A stretch of DNA of 64,000 nt from a virus. Shown here piece by piece: positions 26,864 to 34,638 of this stretch. The stretch's first letter is position 1. Each line of letters starts with the position of its first letter. The position numbers and the translations under genes were made by a program. Under the pieces are notes generated by a model. It had not been told where the DNA came from. It ran no database searches and saw only the letters and a list, made by a program, of their open reading frames with translations. Location: IMG/VR virus record IMGVR_UViG_3300020370_000002, positions 1-64,000 of that record, one strand, 5' to 3'.

Positions 26864-27886
26864 ATGGCAGTATTAGGAGGAGCAGCAGCAGGGGGTGGTG
26901 GTCAACTACCTACTATAAGTTTTATGACGTCTCAGGCCTGGACTCCTTCATATGACTTAACAGCTTATGTATATGTAATTGGTGGAGGAGGCGCTGGAGG
27001 CTCCACTAATAATTCTGTAGGAGGCGCTTGTGGTGGAGGTGCAGGCGGATGCGCTGTAAGCAAGTTAGATCTTAAATCTGGTACAACTTATACGATTACA
27101 ATCGGAGCAGGAGGAGCTGCTCAGTCTGCTTCAAACACTAATACAAATGGTAATAACGGAAACAATACCACTTTTGTGGATGGCTCTAGCGTTATATCCA
27201 CAATGACTGGAGGCTTAGGATATGGAGGAGTTACGAGACCCAGTAATGATAGTACACAGGCTGCTGGAGCTAATGGAGGAACTGCAAGTGGTGGTACTTT
27301 AGGTAATTTTACAGGTGGAAAGGGCGCAGCAATAACAGCATCAGTAAATAGTGTGGCTTATATCATGGGTGGGGGAGGAGCTGTTGGACTTTGGGCAAAT
27401 GGAAATGATGCTCCTGATGCACTTAGCCATTATGGGTATACCGTACCAGGTGCTATGTTAAATGTAGAGAAAGGAGATCTTCCCGCAAATAAATATTATA
27501 ATCGTATGAACGAGGGAGGTGCAGACGATCACGAACTTAGTGGATACCCAACAATCGAAGCTTTTACGGGAATTCTTACTACGGAAGTTAGCTATGCCGA
27601 CTACATTTCGACGGCTGGCTCATATGCCGATTATGATCATACTTTTGAAAAAAGAACAGGAGCTCTGGATGCTAAAGGCCGAGGATTTACTCATAGCAGC
27701 AAAGTTTGGATGGGTATGTCTCCCCCTTTTCAAGGTGCTAATGGCTGGAGTGGTGCAAATGGTTATGGTCAAAGAGGTTGTGCAGGTTCTGGGGGAGGGG
27801 GCTCTTATGCTTACTCGAGCGCTACCTATGGTGGAGCAGGCGGAAACGGGCTTGTACTTATCTTTCCAATAAGTTTAGGAGCATAA
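26864..27886 (+). CDS. Glycine-rich tail fibre tip or adhesin
   Basis: ATG at 26864 (two bases after the previous stop) gives about 340 residues. It contains GGGGAGGST, GGACGGGAGG and later GGGGAV and GGGGSY motifs around the pattern GTTYTITIGAGGAA. This is the Gly-rich fibre domain seen in receptor-binding tips, where polyglycine helices can pack in layers as in T4-like gp38 adhesins. It precedes the first chaperone gene, so it is the likely tip of cassette 1. The distant loops differ and may bind the receptor. Confidence 0.72.
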   Translation: MAVLGGAAAGGGGQLPTISFMTSQAWTPSYDLTAYVYVIGGGGAGGSTNNSVGGACGGGAGGCAVSKLDLKSGTTYTITIGAGGAAQSASNTNTNGNNGNNTTFVDGSSVISTMTGGLGYGGVTRPSNDSTQAAGANGGTASGGTLGNFTGGKGAAITASVNSVAYIMGGGGAVGLWANGNDAPDALSHYGYTVPGAMLNVEKGDLPANKYYNRMNEGGADDHELSGYPTIEAFTGILTTEVSYADYISTAGSYADYDHTFEKRTGALDAKGRGFTHSSKVWMGMSPPFQGANGWSGANGYGQRGCAGSGGGGSYAYSSATYGGAGGNGLVLIFPISLGA

Positions 27887-27887
27887 T

Positions 27888-28202
27888 ATGCCAAACATTA
27901 AGATAATAAAAGATGGAGTAAGTAATATTATAGTAGCTTCTATGTCTTTTGCGCAAAAAGCATACCCTACAAGTGCAGGATACTCCCATGAGAATCTTAC
28001 ACTAGAGCCGACAGAAGAAGAATTACTAAACGTTAGAAAAATTCATGCACGAGAGTGGAGAGATAATGAACTTTTAAAGACAGATTCTCTTTCGCTTCTT
28101 ACAGACCACCCAAAGAAAACAGAAATAGCTGCGTATCGAGTAAAATTAAGAGACTGGCCGAGTACATCAGACTTTCCTAATACTCGACCAGTAATGGAGT
28201 AA
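27888..28202 (+). CDS. Fibre assembly chaperone, copy 1
   Basis: The 104-residue protein ends with HAREWRDNELLKTD, then VKLRDWPSTSDFPNTRPVME. The pattern (R)xWRDxELxxxD ... YRxxLRDWPxxxxFPxxxP marks the tail fibre assembly family related to XkdW and T4-type chaperones. Two relatives are at 33690 and 36750. It follows the Gly-rich tip gene, matching the usual fibre-then-chaperone order. Confidence 0.75.
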   Translation: MPNIKIIKDGVSNIIVASMSFAQKAYPTSAGYSHENLTLEPTEEELLNVRKIHAREWRDNELLKTDSLSLLTDHPKKTEIAAYRVKLRDWPSTSDFPNTRPVME

Positions 28203-28205
28203 CCT

Positions 28206-28535
28206 ATGTCATCATCGCCAGTAGCAGCAAGTATATCATCAATAACATTAAATGCAAGCACGAGTAATATTACAGAGTTTGTGTCTACCTCTAACCAGAC
28301 TACCTACTCAATTACTTATACTCCAAATGCAATACTTGTGTTTTTAAACGGAATACTACTAGATAATGGAGTGGATTATACAGCAACAAACGGTACTTCG
28401 ATAGTTTTAACAAACGGAGCAGCAGCAGATGACGTTCTCACAGTAGATAAAGGAAACTATACTTTTACTGCTACATCAGTGGGGGCTCCCGCATCAGTAG
28501 ACGATGCCACAGCTCTGGCAATCGCATTGGGATAA
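28206..28535 (+). CDS. Small fibre-region structural protein
   Basis: The 109-residue protein is Ser/Thr-rich and beta-like, with the segment YTPNAILVFLNGILLDNGVDYTATNGTS found in short phage fibre or tail-spike head-binding modules. It starts 3 bp after the first chaperone gene and opens the second fibre cassette. Function is inferred from context. Confidence 0.6.
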   Translation: MSSSPVAASISSITLNASTSNITEFVSTSNQTTYSITYTPNAILVFLNGILLDNGVDYTATNGTSIVLTNGAAADDVLTVDKGNYTFTATSVGAPASVDDATALAIALG

Positions 28536-28538
28536 ATT

Positions 28539-28874
28539 ATGGCAAATACATTTAAAAACGCTTTTAAAGCAAATGTAAATCACTCAGGCTATGTTGATTT
28601 ATATACTGCTGGAAGCGGAGTAACTACGGTGGTTCTTGGTTTAGCACTTTGTAATAAAACAGCAAATGCTGTAGATGCTACTGTGCAGATACAAGATACA
28701 GCACCTTCAACTGCTAACTTTCAAGTTTTGGATACTGTAAGTATACCTCCAAGAACAACCCTTGAAGTGTTGGCGGGGCAGAAGTACATACTTGAAGCTA
28801 CAGATGTTTTACGAGTAAAATCGGGAACTGCATCCGCACTTGATGCAACACTCGGAATTATGGAGATAACCTAA
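28539..28874 (+). CDS. Small virion protein, unknown
   Basis: The 111-residue beta-rich protein (VNHSGYVDLYTAGSG near the start, then LGLALCNKTANAVDATVQI) resembles small decoration or fibre-adaptor proteins by composition only. It is coupled to the next gene through TAATG. No family recognised. Confidence 0.5.
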   Translation: MANTFKNAFKANVNHSGYVDLYTAGSGVTTVVLGLALCNKTANAVDATVQIQDTAPSTANFQVLDTVSIPPRTTLEVLAGQKYILEATDVLRVKSGTASALDATLGIMEIT

Positions 28875-29155
28875 TGCCATTTATTGGAAGAACCCCTGAC
28901 ATAGGAGCAGTATCTGATAATAGTGTTACTTCGGCAAAGATTGTAAATGCTACTATTGTAGAAGCAGACTTAGCAGATGATGCAGTTACAGCCGCAAAAA
29001 TAGCAAACAACGCAGTAGACATAGCAAGATTGAACGTATCTGATGGAACAAATGGACAGCTACTTAAAACAAACGGAAGTGGAACTTTATCTTTTACAGA
29101 CCCTCCTTCTGGTGGAGCAAGCGCGGGTAAAGCCTTCTTTATGGGACAATTATAA
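28874..29155 (+). CDS. Short fibre protein with Ala-Ile-Asp repeats
   Basis: The 93-residue protein starts MPFIGRTPD and then repeats the module of fibre gene 2: TSAKIVNATIVEADLADDAV and RLNVSDGTNGQLLKTNGSG. It looks like a shortened fibre shaft. TAATG overlaps join it to both neighbours, so it is probably co-assembled with the following proteins. Confidence 0.6.
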   Translation: MPFIGRTPDIGAVSDNSVTSAKIVNATIVEADLADDAVTAAKIANNAVDIARLNVSDGTNGQLLKTNGSGTLSFTDPPSGGASAGKAFFMGQL

Positions 29156-29463
29156 TGGCAGTTAAAATATCAGGTGTAAACCTATCAGCAAATACAACAG
29201 CAAACGTAGGACAGGCGGGTTCAAGTGGCGGTACATACACCGTCCATATTCTGAATCGAGGAACTACCTCTGCTCAAATACAACTAGGCGTGGGAGACTC
29301 TTCTGCGACTTTTGATACAAGTCAGAAGTTATTAGAATCCACACTAATAGGTATTAATGAAAGTATGAGTTTCTCTCCAGTTGTCTGTGGAGCATCGGAT
29401 TATATAATTGGCAGATCAACCGTGGCAAATGTGAACATGGTGATGATGGGGCATGACGAGTAA
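29155..29463 (+). CDS. Small virion protein, unknown
   Basis: The 102-residue protein has beta-strand-like segments (VKISGVNLSANTTANVG, YTVHILNRGTTSAQIQLG) and resembles in style the protein at 28539. Such small sandwich proteins often cap or decorate fibres. TAATG overlaps on both sides. Function not recognised. Confidence 0.5.
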   Translation: MAVKISGVNLSANTTANVGQAGSSGGTYTVHILNRGTTSAQIQLGVGDSSATFDTSQKLLESTLIGINESMSFSPVVCGASDYIIGRSTVANVNMVMMGHDE

Positions 29464-30464
29464 TGGCTGGTTTAGTTTCAAATTCAACAGGTAAGAGTCG
29501 TACAAGAACGGAACTACCTATGTTTCCTCTTGCCGATACAACTCTATGGCCTTATTTTGGCTGCGACCAACCCGAGGGTGCTTATGCAAATTTACCAGGT
29601 TTTGCAGGCGGAACAGCAGGAAGATGTATTAGAATTCTTATGAACTCTAACACTTCTTTTGGAGCAACTCTGTATAACATAGACGGAACTGCCGCTACAG
29701 ATGGTGTTTGGAACGGAGGCATGACAATAGCAGAAGCGGCTGGAAGTGCAAACGCTGACCATTTTGTTGGCGCATGTATGGATGCTACAGACCAAGTTTT
29801 GTATATGCTATTTAATGATACAGGAACAAGTCCTGACACATTGTATTTTTCCAAGGTAAATGAAGCGGGAACTGTAACCGCCATTGGAAATGCTCAAGTT
29901 GCAAACACATCATTTGATGGCTTTCGCCTGAACAATTCTTATATGGGTGCTTTGCATCGTAAAGGCGGAGACGGTTCTGGAGACTTTGCCGTATATTGGA
30001 TGCATACCGCAGGAGGAAATGCTGCATATGGACTACCTTACCGTGGATCGGAAGTTACCATTGCAACAAGTAATGGGGCTCTAAGCTACGCAAATTTTAT
30101 GCCGACTACTTTTGGAAGTACAACTCCGACAGGCTACTATCCAAGGGTTGGGCCTACATCCAATAATATTGTAGGAAGCTTTGCTTCATCTTGGGGTGCT
30201 ACAGGAAATGGTTCAGCGATTGGTGGAAATTATGGCAATATCTGGAACAGAGACAATGGAAAAGCAATAACTCATGCTCATATGGGACATCCGTATCACA
30301 ATGGTGTACCGTGGGGCACTGGGTACGGTGTTATAACATTTAGGTGTAGAGGATACTATGTTTTCTCACAATATTATGCCACACAGTATGGACAAAAAAT
30401 TTATAAAGAAGAAGACGTTCATACTTGGTTAGACGAAATGGCGGTGTATTATGGAATTTTATAA
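29463..30464 (+). CDS. Fibre or receptor-binding protein, beta-propeller-like
   Basis: The 333-residue protein contains repeated Gly/Trp/Tyr-rich segments (ATLYNIDGTAATDGVWNGG, DQVLYMLFNDTG, NSYMGALHRKGGDG). This spacing suggests WD/NHL-like blades or another beta-rich recognition fold, similar in style to the 702-residue protein at 34639. The ending is aromatic (YYVFSQYYATQYGQKIY). It probably binds a surface ligand. The fold assignment is a guess from the repeats. Confidence 0.5.
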   Translation: MAGLVSNSTGKSRTRTELPMFPLADTTLWPYFGCDQPEGAYANLPGFAGGTAGRCIRILMNSNTSFGATLYNIDGTAATDGVWNGGMTIAEAAGSANADHFVGACMDATDQVLYMLFNDTGTSPDTLYFSKVNEAGTVTAIGNAQVANTSFDGFRLNNSYMGALHRKGGDGSGDFAVYWMHTAGGNAAYGLPYRGSEVTIATSNGALSYANFMPTTFGSTTPTGYYPRVGPTSNNIVGSFASSWGATGNGSAIGGNYGNIWNRDNGKAITHAHMGHPYHNGVPWGTGYGVITFRCRGYYVFSQYYATQYGQKIYKEEDVHTWLDEMAVYYGIL

Positions 30465-30753
30465 ATTTGTAGAAGTCGAAAAAGCAGGAATGTTACATTT
30501 TCCTGCATCTGTTTGGTTGAATCTTTTAACAGAAACAGAAATGTGCGCCTTCTTTCGTAGCTCTACACAGATCATAGCTGATACAGCACTACTAATGAGT
30601 AACAGAAATTGGATTGTTAATACTGAAAGCTCAAGATTTGATGATGTGATGACTGCTTGTGTAGCAGAAAGTATTTTTACTGCTGAAAGAGTAGCAGAGT
30701 TTAAGCGTGGTGTGATACCAATAAGCCCAATGGAATATTTAGACGGAGTATAA
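30451..30753 (+). CDS. Unknown 100-residue protein
   Basis: The protein is mostly helical by composition (MLHFPASVWLNLLTETEMCAFFRSS) and unlike its beta-rich neighbours. It overlaps the end of the upstream gene by 14 bp. Helical character within a fibre cluster suggests an accessory or chaperone role rather than a structural part. No family recognised. Confidence 0.5.
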   Translation: MEFYKFVEVEKAGMLHFPASVWLNLLTETEMCAFFRSSTQIIADTALLMSNRNWIVNTESSRFDDVMTACVAESIFTAERVAEFKRGVIPISPMEYLDGV

Positions 30754-30756
30754 AAT

Positions 30757-30900
30757 ATGCCTTTTATAGGAGAACAACCAGCAGAAAGAGCAACATTAGG
30801 AGTTGTGGCAAGATCGGGCACAGTGACGATTGATTTATCTGTGCCTGGCACTATAACGGTCACGACCCGTTCAGGCACAGTAAGTGTAGGAGTAACATAA
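30757..30900 (+). CDS. Small 47-residue beta-rich protein
   Basis: ATG at 30757 follows the previous TAA by three bases; the frame ends with TAA at 30898-30900, which overlaps the next ATG (TAATG). The protein starts MPFIGEQPAERATLG, like the start of the protein at 28874, and continues with RSGTVTIDLSVPGTITVTTRSG. The tight fit between two genes and the shared N-terminus support that it is real. It may be a fibre N-terminal adapter. Confidence 0.6.
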   Translation: MPFIGEQPAERATLGVVARSGTVTIDLSVPGTITVTTRSGTVSVGVT

Positions 30901-31616
30901 TGGCAGATAGATTTCCACTTGTAGTGGATTCATCAAATAACAACATAAAAGAAATTCCTTCTGGGGATAATCTTGATATCACTGGTTGTGGACTTATAAC
31001 ATCCTCAGGAAACAGTAATATAGGACTTACTCCCCATGGCACTGGAGTTGTTCGTATTGATGGCACAAGTGGCATTGATATGCAATCAGGCGAAATCTCA
31101 ATTAAAAACAGCGGAACTGTATCAAACATCAAACTGTATTGTGAGCAAAGCAATGCTCACTACGTACAGTTACAGTCGCCTGCACACAGTGCGTATAGTG
31201 GAAATGTTACTCTTACTTTGCCTTCTAAGACGGGTACTATAATAGGAGCAGATGCGAATAATGTTACAACTTTTTTAGGAGGAACTGCGGGCAAGACTAC
31301 GGCAGTTTCTTCCTCTGGTGGTACTGCTACTTTTAATTTACAACTTGGGGATAGTTTTACAACTACTCTTACTGAGAATACTACATTTGCTTTTTCAAAT
31401 CCTCCAGCTGGTACAGGGTTAGGAGCTTTTATAATAAAAGTAAAACAAGACGGCACTGGTGGTAGAACACTTGCATTTCCTGGAACAGTCGATTGGGCAG
31501 GTGGTTCAGCTCCTGATGTTTCAACAGGAGCAAATGATGTAGATATTTTCGTATTTGTAACTGTAGATGCAGGAACAATTTATTATGGAATTACAGCAGG
31601 ACAGGACTTAGGATAA
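30900..31616 (+). CDS. Tail fibre protein 3
   Basis: The 238-residue protein has typical shaft features: LTPHGTGVVRIDGTSGIDM and VTLTLPSKTGTIIGADANN, then GDSFTTTLTENTTFAFSNPPAG and a C-terminal segment DVDIFVFVTVDAGTIYYG. Related fibre modules are common in marine phages. TAATG overlaps on both sides show it is translated with the lectin-like protein that follows. Confidence 0.65.
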   Translation: MADRFPLVVDSSNNNIKEIPSGDNLDITGCGLITSSGNSNIGLTPHGTGVVRIDGTSGIDMQSGEISIKNSGTVSNIKLYCEQSNAHYVQLQSPAHSAYSGNVTLTLPSKTGTIIGADANNVTTFLGGTAGKTTAVSSSGGTATFNLQLGDSFTTTLTENTTFAFSNPPAGTGLGAFIIKVKQDGTGGRTLAFPGTVDWAGGSAPDVSTGANDVDIFVFVTVDAGTIYYGITAGQDLG

Positions 31617-33679
31617 TGACCTTACGAATACTAGCAGGAGGCGGAGGCGCGGCTGACCCAAGGGACGACGATTTTAACCTTGTAACTACGCTTCTTCAAG
31701 GAAACGGGCCTAATGCAGGAACGAACGGTTTTTTTACAAATAGCTCTGGAGATAGCTATAGTATAAGTACATCAGGATCTATAAATCAGGGAAGAAGGAG
31801 CCCTTTTAGTGCACCTGCAGGATACTGGTCTACATTTTTTGATGGTGCGAGTGAATACTTTAAAGTAAATGCAACTAATGATTTTGCTTTTGGTACAGGT
31901 GCTTATACTATTGAAATGTGGGTTTGGAAAACTAGCACAGGCTCGCAGTTTTTTTACGAAGGCAGAGATGGAGGAGATACAGGCAGAATTTTGTTATATG
32001 TCAATAGCAATAATAAACTTGCTGCTCATATAGACGGTGGGACTGTAGGAACTATAGAGTCCTCAAGTGGTACTTTTCCTTTAAATCAATGGGTTCATAT
32101 AGCTCTTACTAGAAACTCAACTTATGGTTATATGTATCAAAATGGAGCACAAGTTGCTACTTGGTCAGATTCTGTGAATGTTGTAAAACCAAGCTCTGAT
32201 TTATATGTAGGTAGGTACTATTCTGGGGGCAGTTATGACTTTAAAGGCTATATATCAAATCTTCGAGTTATAAAAGGAACTGCTTTATACACTTCTGCTT
32301 TTACTGCTCCAACAGCGCCTTTGACTGCGGTTACAAATACTAAACTACTTATGTGTACTAGTAATAGTATGTTGGAAGATAGAAGTGGAACAAATAAAGT
32401 AATTAGATCATATGGCGGACAAGAAGGTTATTCTTTTTCTCCTTTTGCTCGACCAGCAGCTACCGCTGCTTATGATGCTGCGGTACATGGAGGCTCCTAT
32501 AGTTTTGATAGGAGTGTTCCTAACTACGCGCAGATGAACCACGCTAATTTTGCTATGGGCACAGGTAATTTTACGATTGAAGGCTGGGTTAGATTTACAA
32601 AACTTACAGACCATGGTATATTTCATACCACACCGTCAGGTATTGGTAGCGTCAATACATCAAACCCCTCACTTGGAATATCTTCTAGTGGAAATTATTG
32701 GACTATATACTCAGGGGTAGGACAAAAAATTTTTAGTGGTATTGATGCACCCATTATGTATACTTGGTATCATTTTGCACTCGTTAGAGGCACGTCAGAT
32801 GGGGTGGATAATGCCTTAAGGCTTTATATAAATGGAGTAAGAGCAACTGATGGAAGCGGTGCTGATGGCTATGTTGATACAACAAACTATACAGCACAAT
32901 ATCTTACGATAGGTGCATACTACTCGAGTACTTATGCACTTCATGGAGACTTAAGTAACTTCAGGGTTATAAAAGGGGACCAAATCTATGCTGCTAACTT
33001 TACTCCCCCGACCGCTCCTGTGACTAATACTGGAACAAACACAAGACTTTTACTACAGGGAACAAATGCAAAAATAGTCGATGGCTCAAGAAATTTCAAT
33101 ATTTTCCTGAATCAAAATACGCATTTAGATACTAGCATTAAAAAATTCGGTACTGCAAGTATTGAGATTAATGGTCATGCTGCGAACGAATTTTTAAAAG
33201 CTCCTCCACAAATGTTTTACGGAAATAACTACCTGCACAGAATTTTAGATATAGGTGTATTTACGGTTGAGTTTTGGGTATATGTAGACAGCTATCATGC
33301 TGCATATATGGATATTGTTGGAGTGTTTAATGGGTCGTCCTCAGGTTGGTTAATTTACCAAAATGGAAACAATCTTGAGGTTTATATGAATGGAAGCACA
33401 ATGATTACTGGAACCAGACCATCCGTTGATGCGTGGCATCATATTGCGATGACAAGGGACGGAACAACTCTAAGACTATTTGTAGATGGTAGTCTGCATG
33501 GAAGTGCTACCAACAATAGCACAGGTGTGTCGCAAACCAACAACCCTCTTCGAATTGGAGACACTGGAGGGGGTAGAAACTCTTTAGATGGATATATAGA
33601 CGATTTTAGAATAACATATGGTAAAGCTAGGTACACTTCCAACTTTACAGCACCAACCGAAGAATTTTTAGCTATATAG
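31616..33679 (+). CDS. Fibre protein with three LamG/ConA-like lectin domains
   Basis: The 687-residue protein has three copies of a jelly-roll lectin domain: residues about 85-235, 300-475 and 530-680. Each shows the pattern (F/Y)T(I/V)E(M/G/F)WV ... W(V/Y/H)H(I/F)A(L/M)(T/V)R ... G(Y/D)(I/L)xxxRxxxGxxxY. These laminin-G-like domains usually bind sugars, so this is the best candidate for recognition of surface polysaccharide. The three copies differ clearly in sequence and may bind different sugars. It lies directly before chaperone copy 2. Confidence 0.8.
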   Translation: MTLRILAGGGGAADPRDDDFNLVTTLLQGNGPNAGTNGFFTNSSGDSYSISTSGSINQGRRSPFSAPAGYWSTFFDGASEYFKVNATNDFAFGTGAYTIEMWVWKTSTGSQFFYEGRDGGDTGRILLYVNSNNKLAAHIDGGTVGTIESSSGTFPLNQWVHIALTRNSTYGYMYQNGAQVATWSDSVNVVKPSSDLYVGRYYSGGSYDFKGYISNLRVIKGTALYTSAFTAPTAPLTAVTNTKLLMCTSNSMLEDRSGTNKVIRSYGGQEGYSFSPFARPAATAAYDAAVHGGSYSFDRSVPNYAQMNHANFAMGTGNFTIEGWVRFTKLTDHGIFHTTPSGIGSVNTSNPSLGISSSGNYWTIYSGVGQKIFSGIDAPIMYTWYHFALVRGTSDGVDNALRLYINGVRATDGSGADGYVDTTNYTAQYLTIGAYYSSTYALHGDLSNFRVIKGDQIYAANFTPPTAPVTNTGTNTRLLLQGTNAKIVDGSRNFNIFLNQNTHLDTSIKKFGTASIEINGHAANEFLKAPPQMFYGNNYLHRILDIGVFTVEFWVYVDSYHAAYMDIVGVFNGSSSGWLIYQNGNNLEVYMNGSTMITGTRPSVDAWHHIAMTRDGTTLRLFVDGSLHGSATNNSTGVSQTNNPLRIGDTGGGRNSLDGYIDDFRITYGKARYTSNFTAPTEEFLAI

Positions 33680-33689
33680 GAGATAAAAA

Positions 33690-34166
33690 ATGCAAATAGC
33701 AATAATAAAAGATAATGCCGTAGAAACTATGGGGGAGCATAAAGAATTGTTTCCAAATGTTGGGTTTCCTGGTGGAGTACCTACAGAGTCTTGGATGGCA
33801 GAAAACTCTGTTATGCCCGTTACTGAGTTTCGACCGTATAACGGACTTACTGAAAAAAGCACGCCTGTAGACCCTTACATAGAAAGTGGTGTGGTTTATT
33901 TACACAAAATAGAGACGTTAGATGATAGCGAAAAAACTGCTGCACAGACAGCAAGAAACAATCGAATTGCAGAAGACAACAGAGCGTTTAGAGACCGATT
34001 ACTTGCAGAGAGCGACTGGATGGCAAACAGTGATGTAACGATGACAGATGAGTGGAAAACATACAGGCAAGCACTTCGAGATATTACAAAGCATAGCAGT
34101 TGGCCTAATTTAAAACTAGGGGGCCCAGGAACAGAAGAGACTGACTGGCCCGTTCAACCTTCGTAG
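33690..34166 (+). CDS. Fibre assembly chaperone, copy 2
   Basis: This 158-residue version has a longer N-terminal half (with FPNVGFPGGVPTESW) and the family pattern AEDNRAFRDRLLAESDWMAN, then WKTYRQALRDIT and WP. The helix with RLLAESDWMxxxD is typical of fibre chaperones with a DUF4376/XkdW-like C-terminus. It has GGAGAT before the ATG and closes the second fibre cassette. Confidence 0.75.
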   Translation: MQIAIIKDNAVETMGEHKELFPNVGFPGGVPTESWMAENSVMPVTEFRPYNGLTEKSTPVDPYIESGVVYLHKIETLDDSEKTAAQTARNNRIAEDNRAFRDRLLAESDWMANSDVTMTDEWKTYRQALRDITKHSSWPNLKLGGPGTEETDWPVQPS

Positions 34167-34175
34167 GAGAGATAA

Positions 34176-34637
34176 ATGGCATTTTCAAAAGCACGTAGAC
34201 TTGCAGACTTAATGTCAGCGGCATCTGCCTCAGTTCCTGCTTCAAAAAGAACGCTTGCAGATGATGCAGTTACGTCTGCAAAAATAGCAGACAATGCAAT
34301 CATTACAGCTTTGATAGCAGATGGTGCGATTACTGGTGCAAAACTTGCAGCAGGCGTTGGAGGCGGATATAATAGTTGGTCTGTAAAAACAGGAACTTAT
34401 ACAGCAGCGAGCAGAGACCAACTTATTGCCAATAGCGGTAGTGCTTTTACTATAACCTTGCCATCTTCTCCAAGTGCAGGAAACTCTGTAACTATACATA
34501 ATGCAGGTGCGGGAACAGTTACAATAGGAAGAAATAGTTCAAACATAGAATCAACAGCAGATGATGGAGAACTGGAAACAGGAAAATCAACTCAATTAGT
34601 TTATATTGACAGCACCATAGGTTGGAAGGAGGTATAA
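34176..34637 (+). CDS. Short fibre protein related to the end of fibre protein 2
   Basis: The 153-residue protein has a helical start, then repeats LADDAVTSAKIADNAIITALI and a C-terminal part (WSVKTGTYTAASRDQLIANS) matching residues about 280-372 of the protein at 25743. It therefore looks like a duplicated and trimmed copy of that fibre. GGAGAGAT precedes the ATG. It opens the third cassette. Confidence 0.7.
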   Translation: MAFSKARRLADLMSAASASVPASKRTLADDAVTSAKIADNAIITALIADGAITGAKLAAGVGGGYNSWSVKTGTYTAASRDQLIANSGSAFTITLPSSPSAGNSVTIHNAGAGTVTIGRNSSNIESTADDGELETGKSTQLVYIDSTIGWKEV

Positions 34638-34638
34638 A

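Noticed and set aside
27519-27872. Plus-strand frame of 117 codons overlapping the Gly-rich fibre gene
   Set aside because: It is out of frame with a supported fibre gene, has no ribosome site and no recognisable fold.
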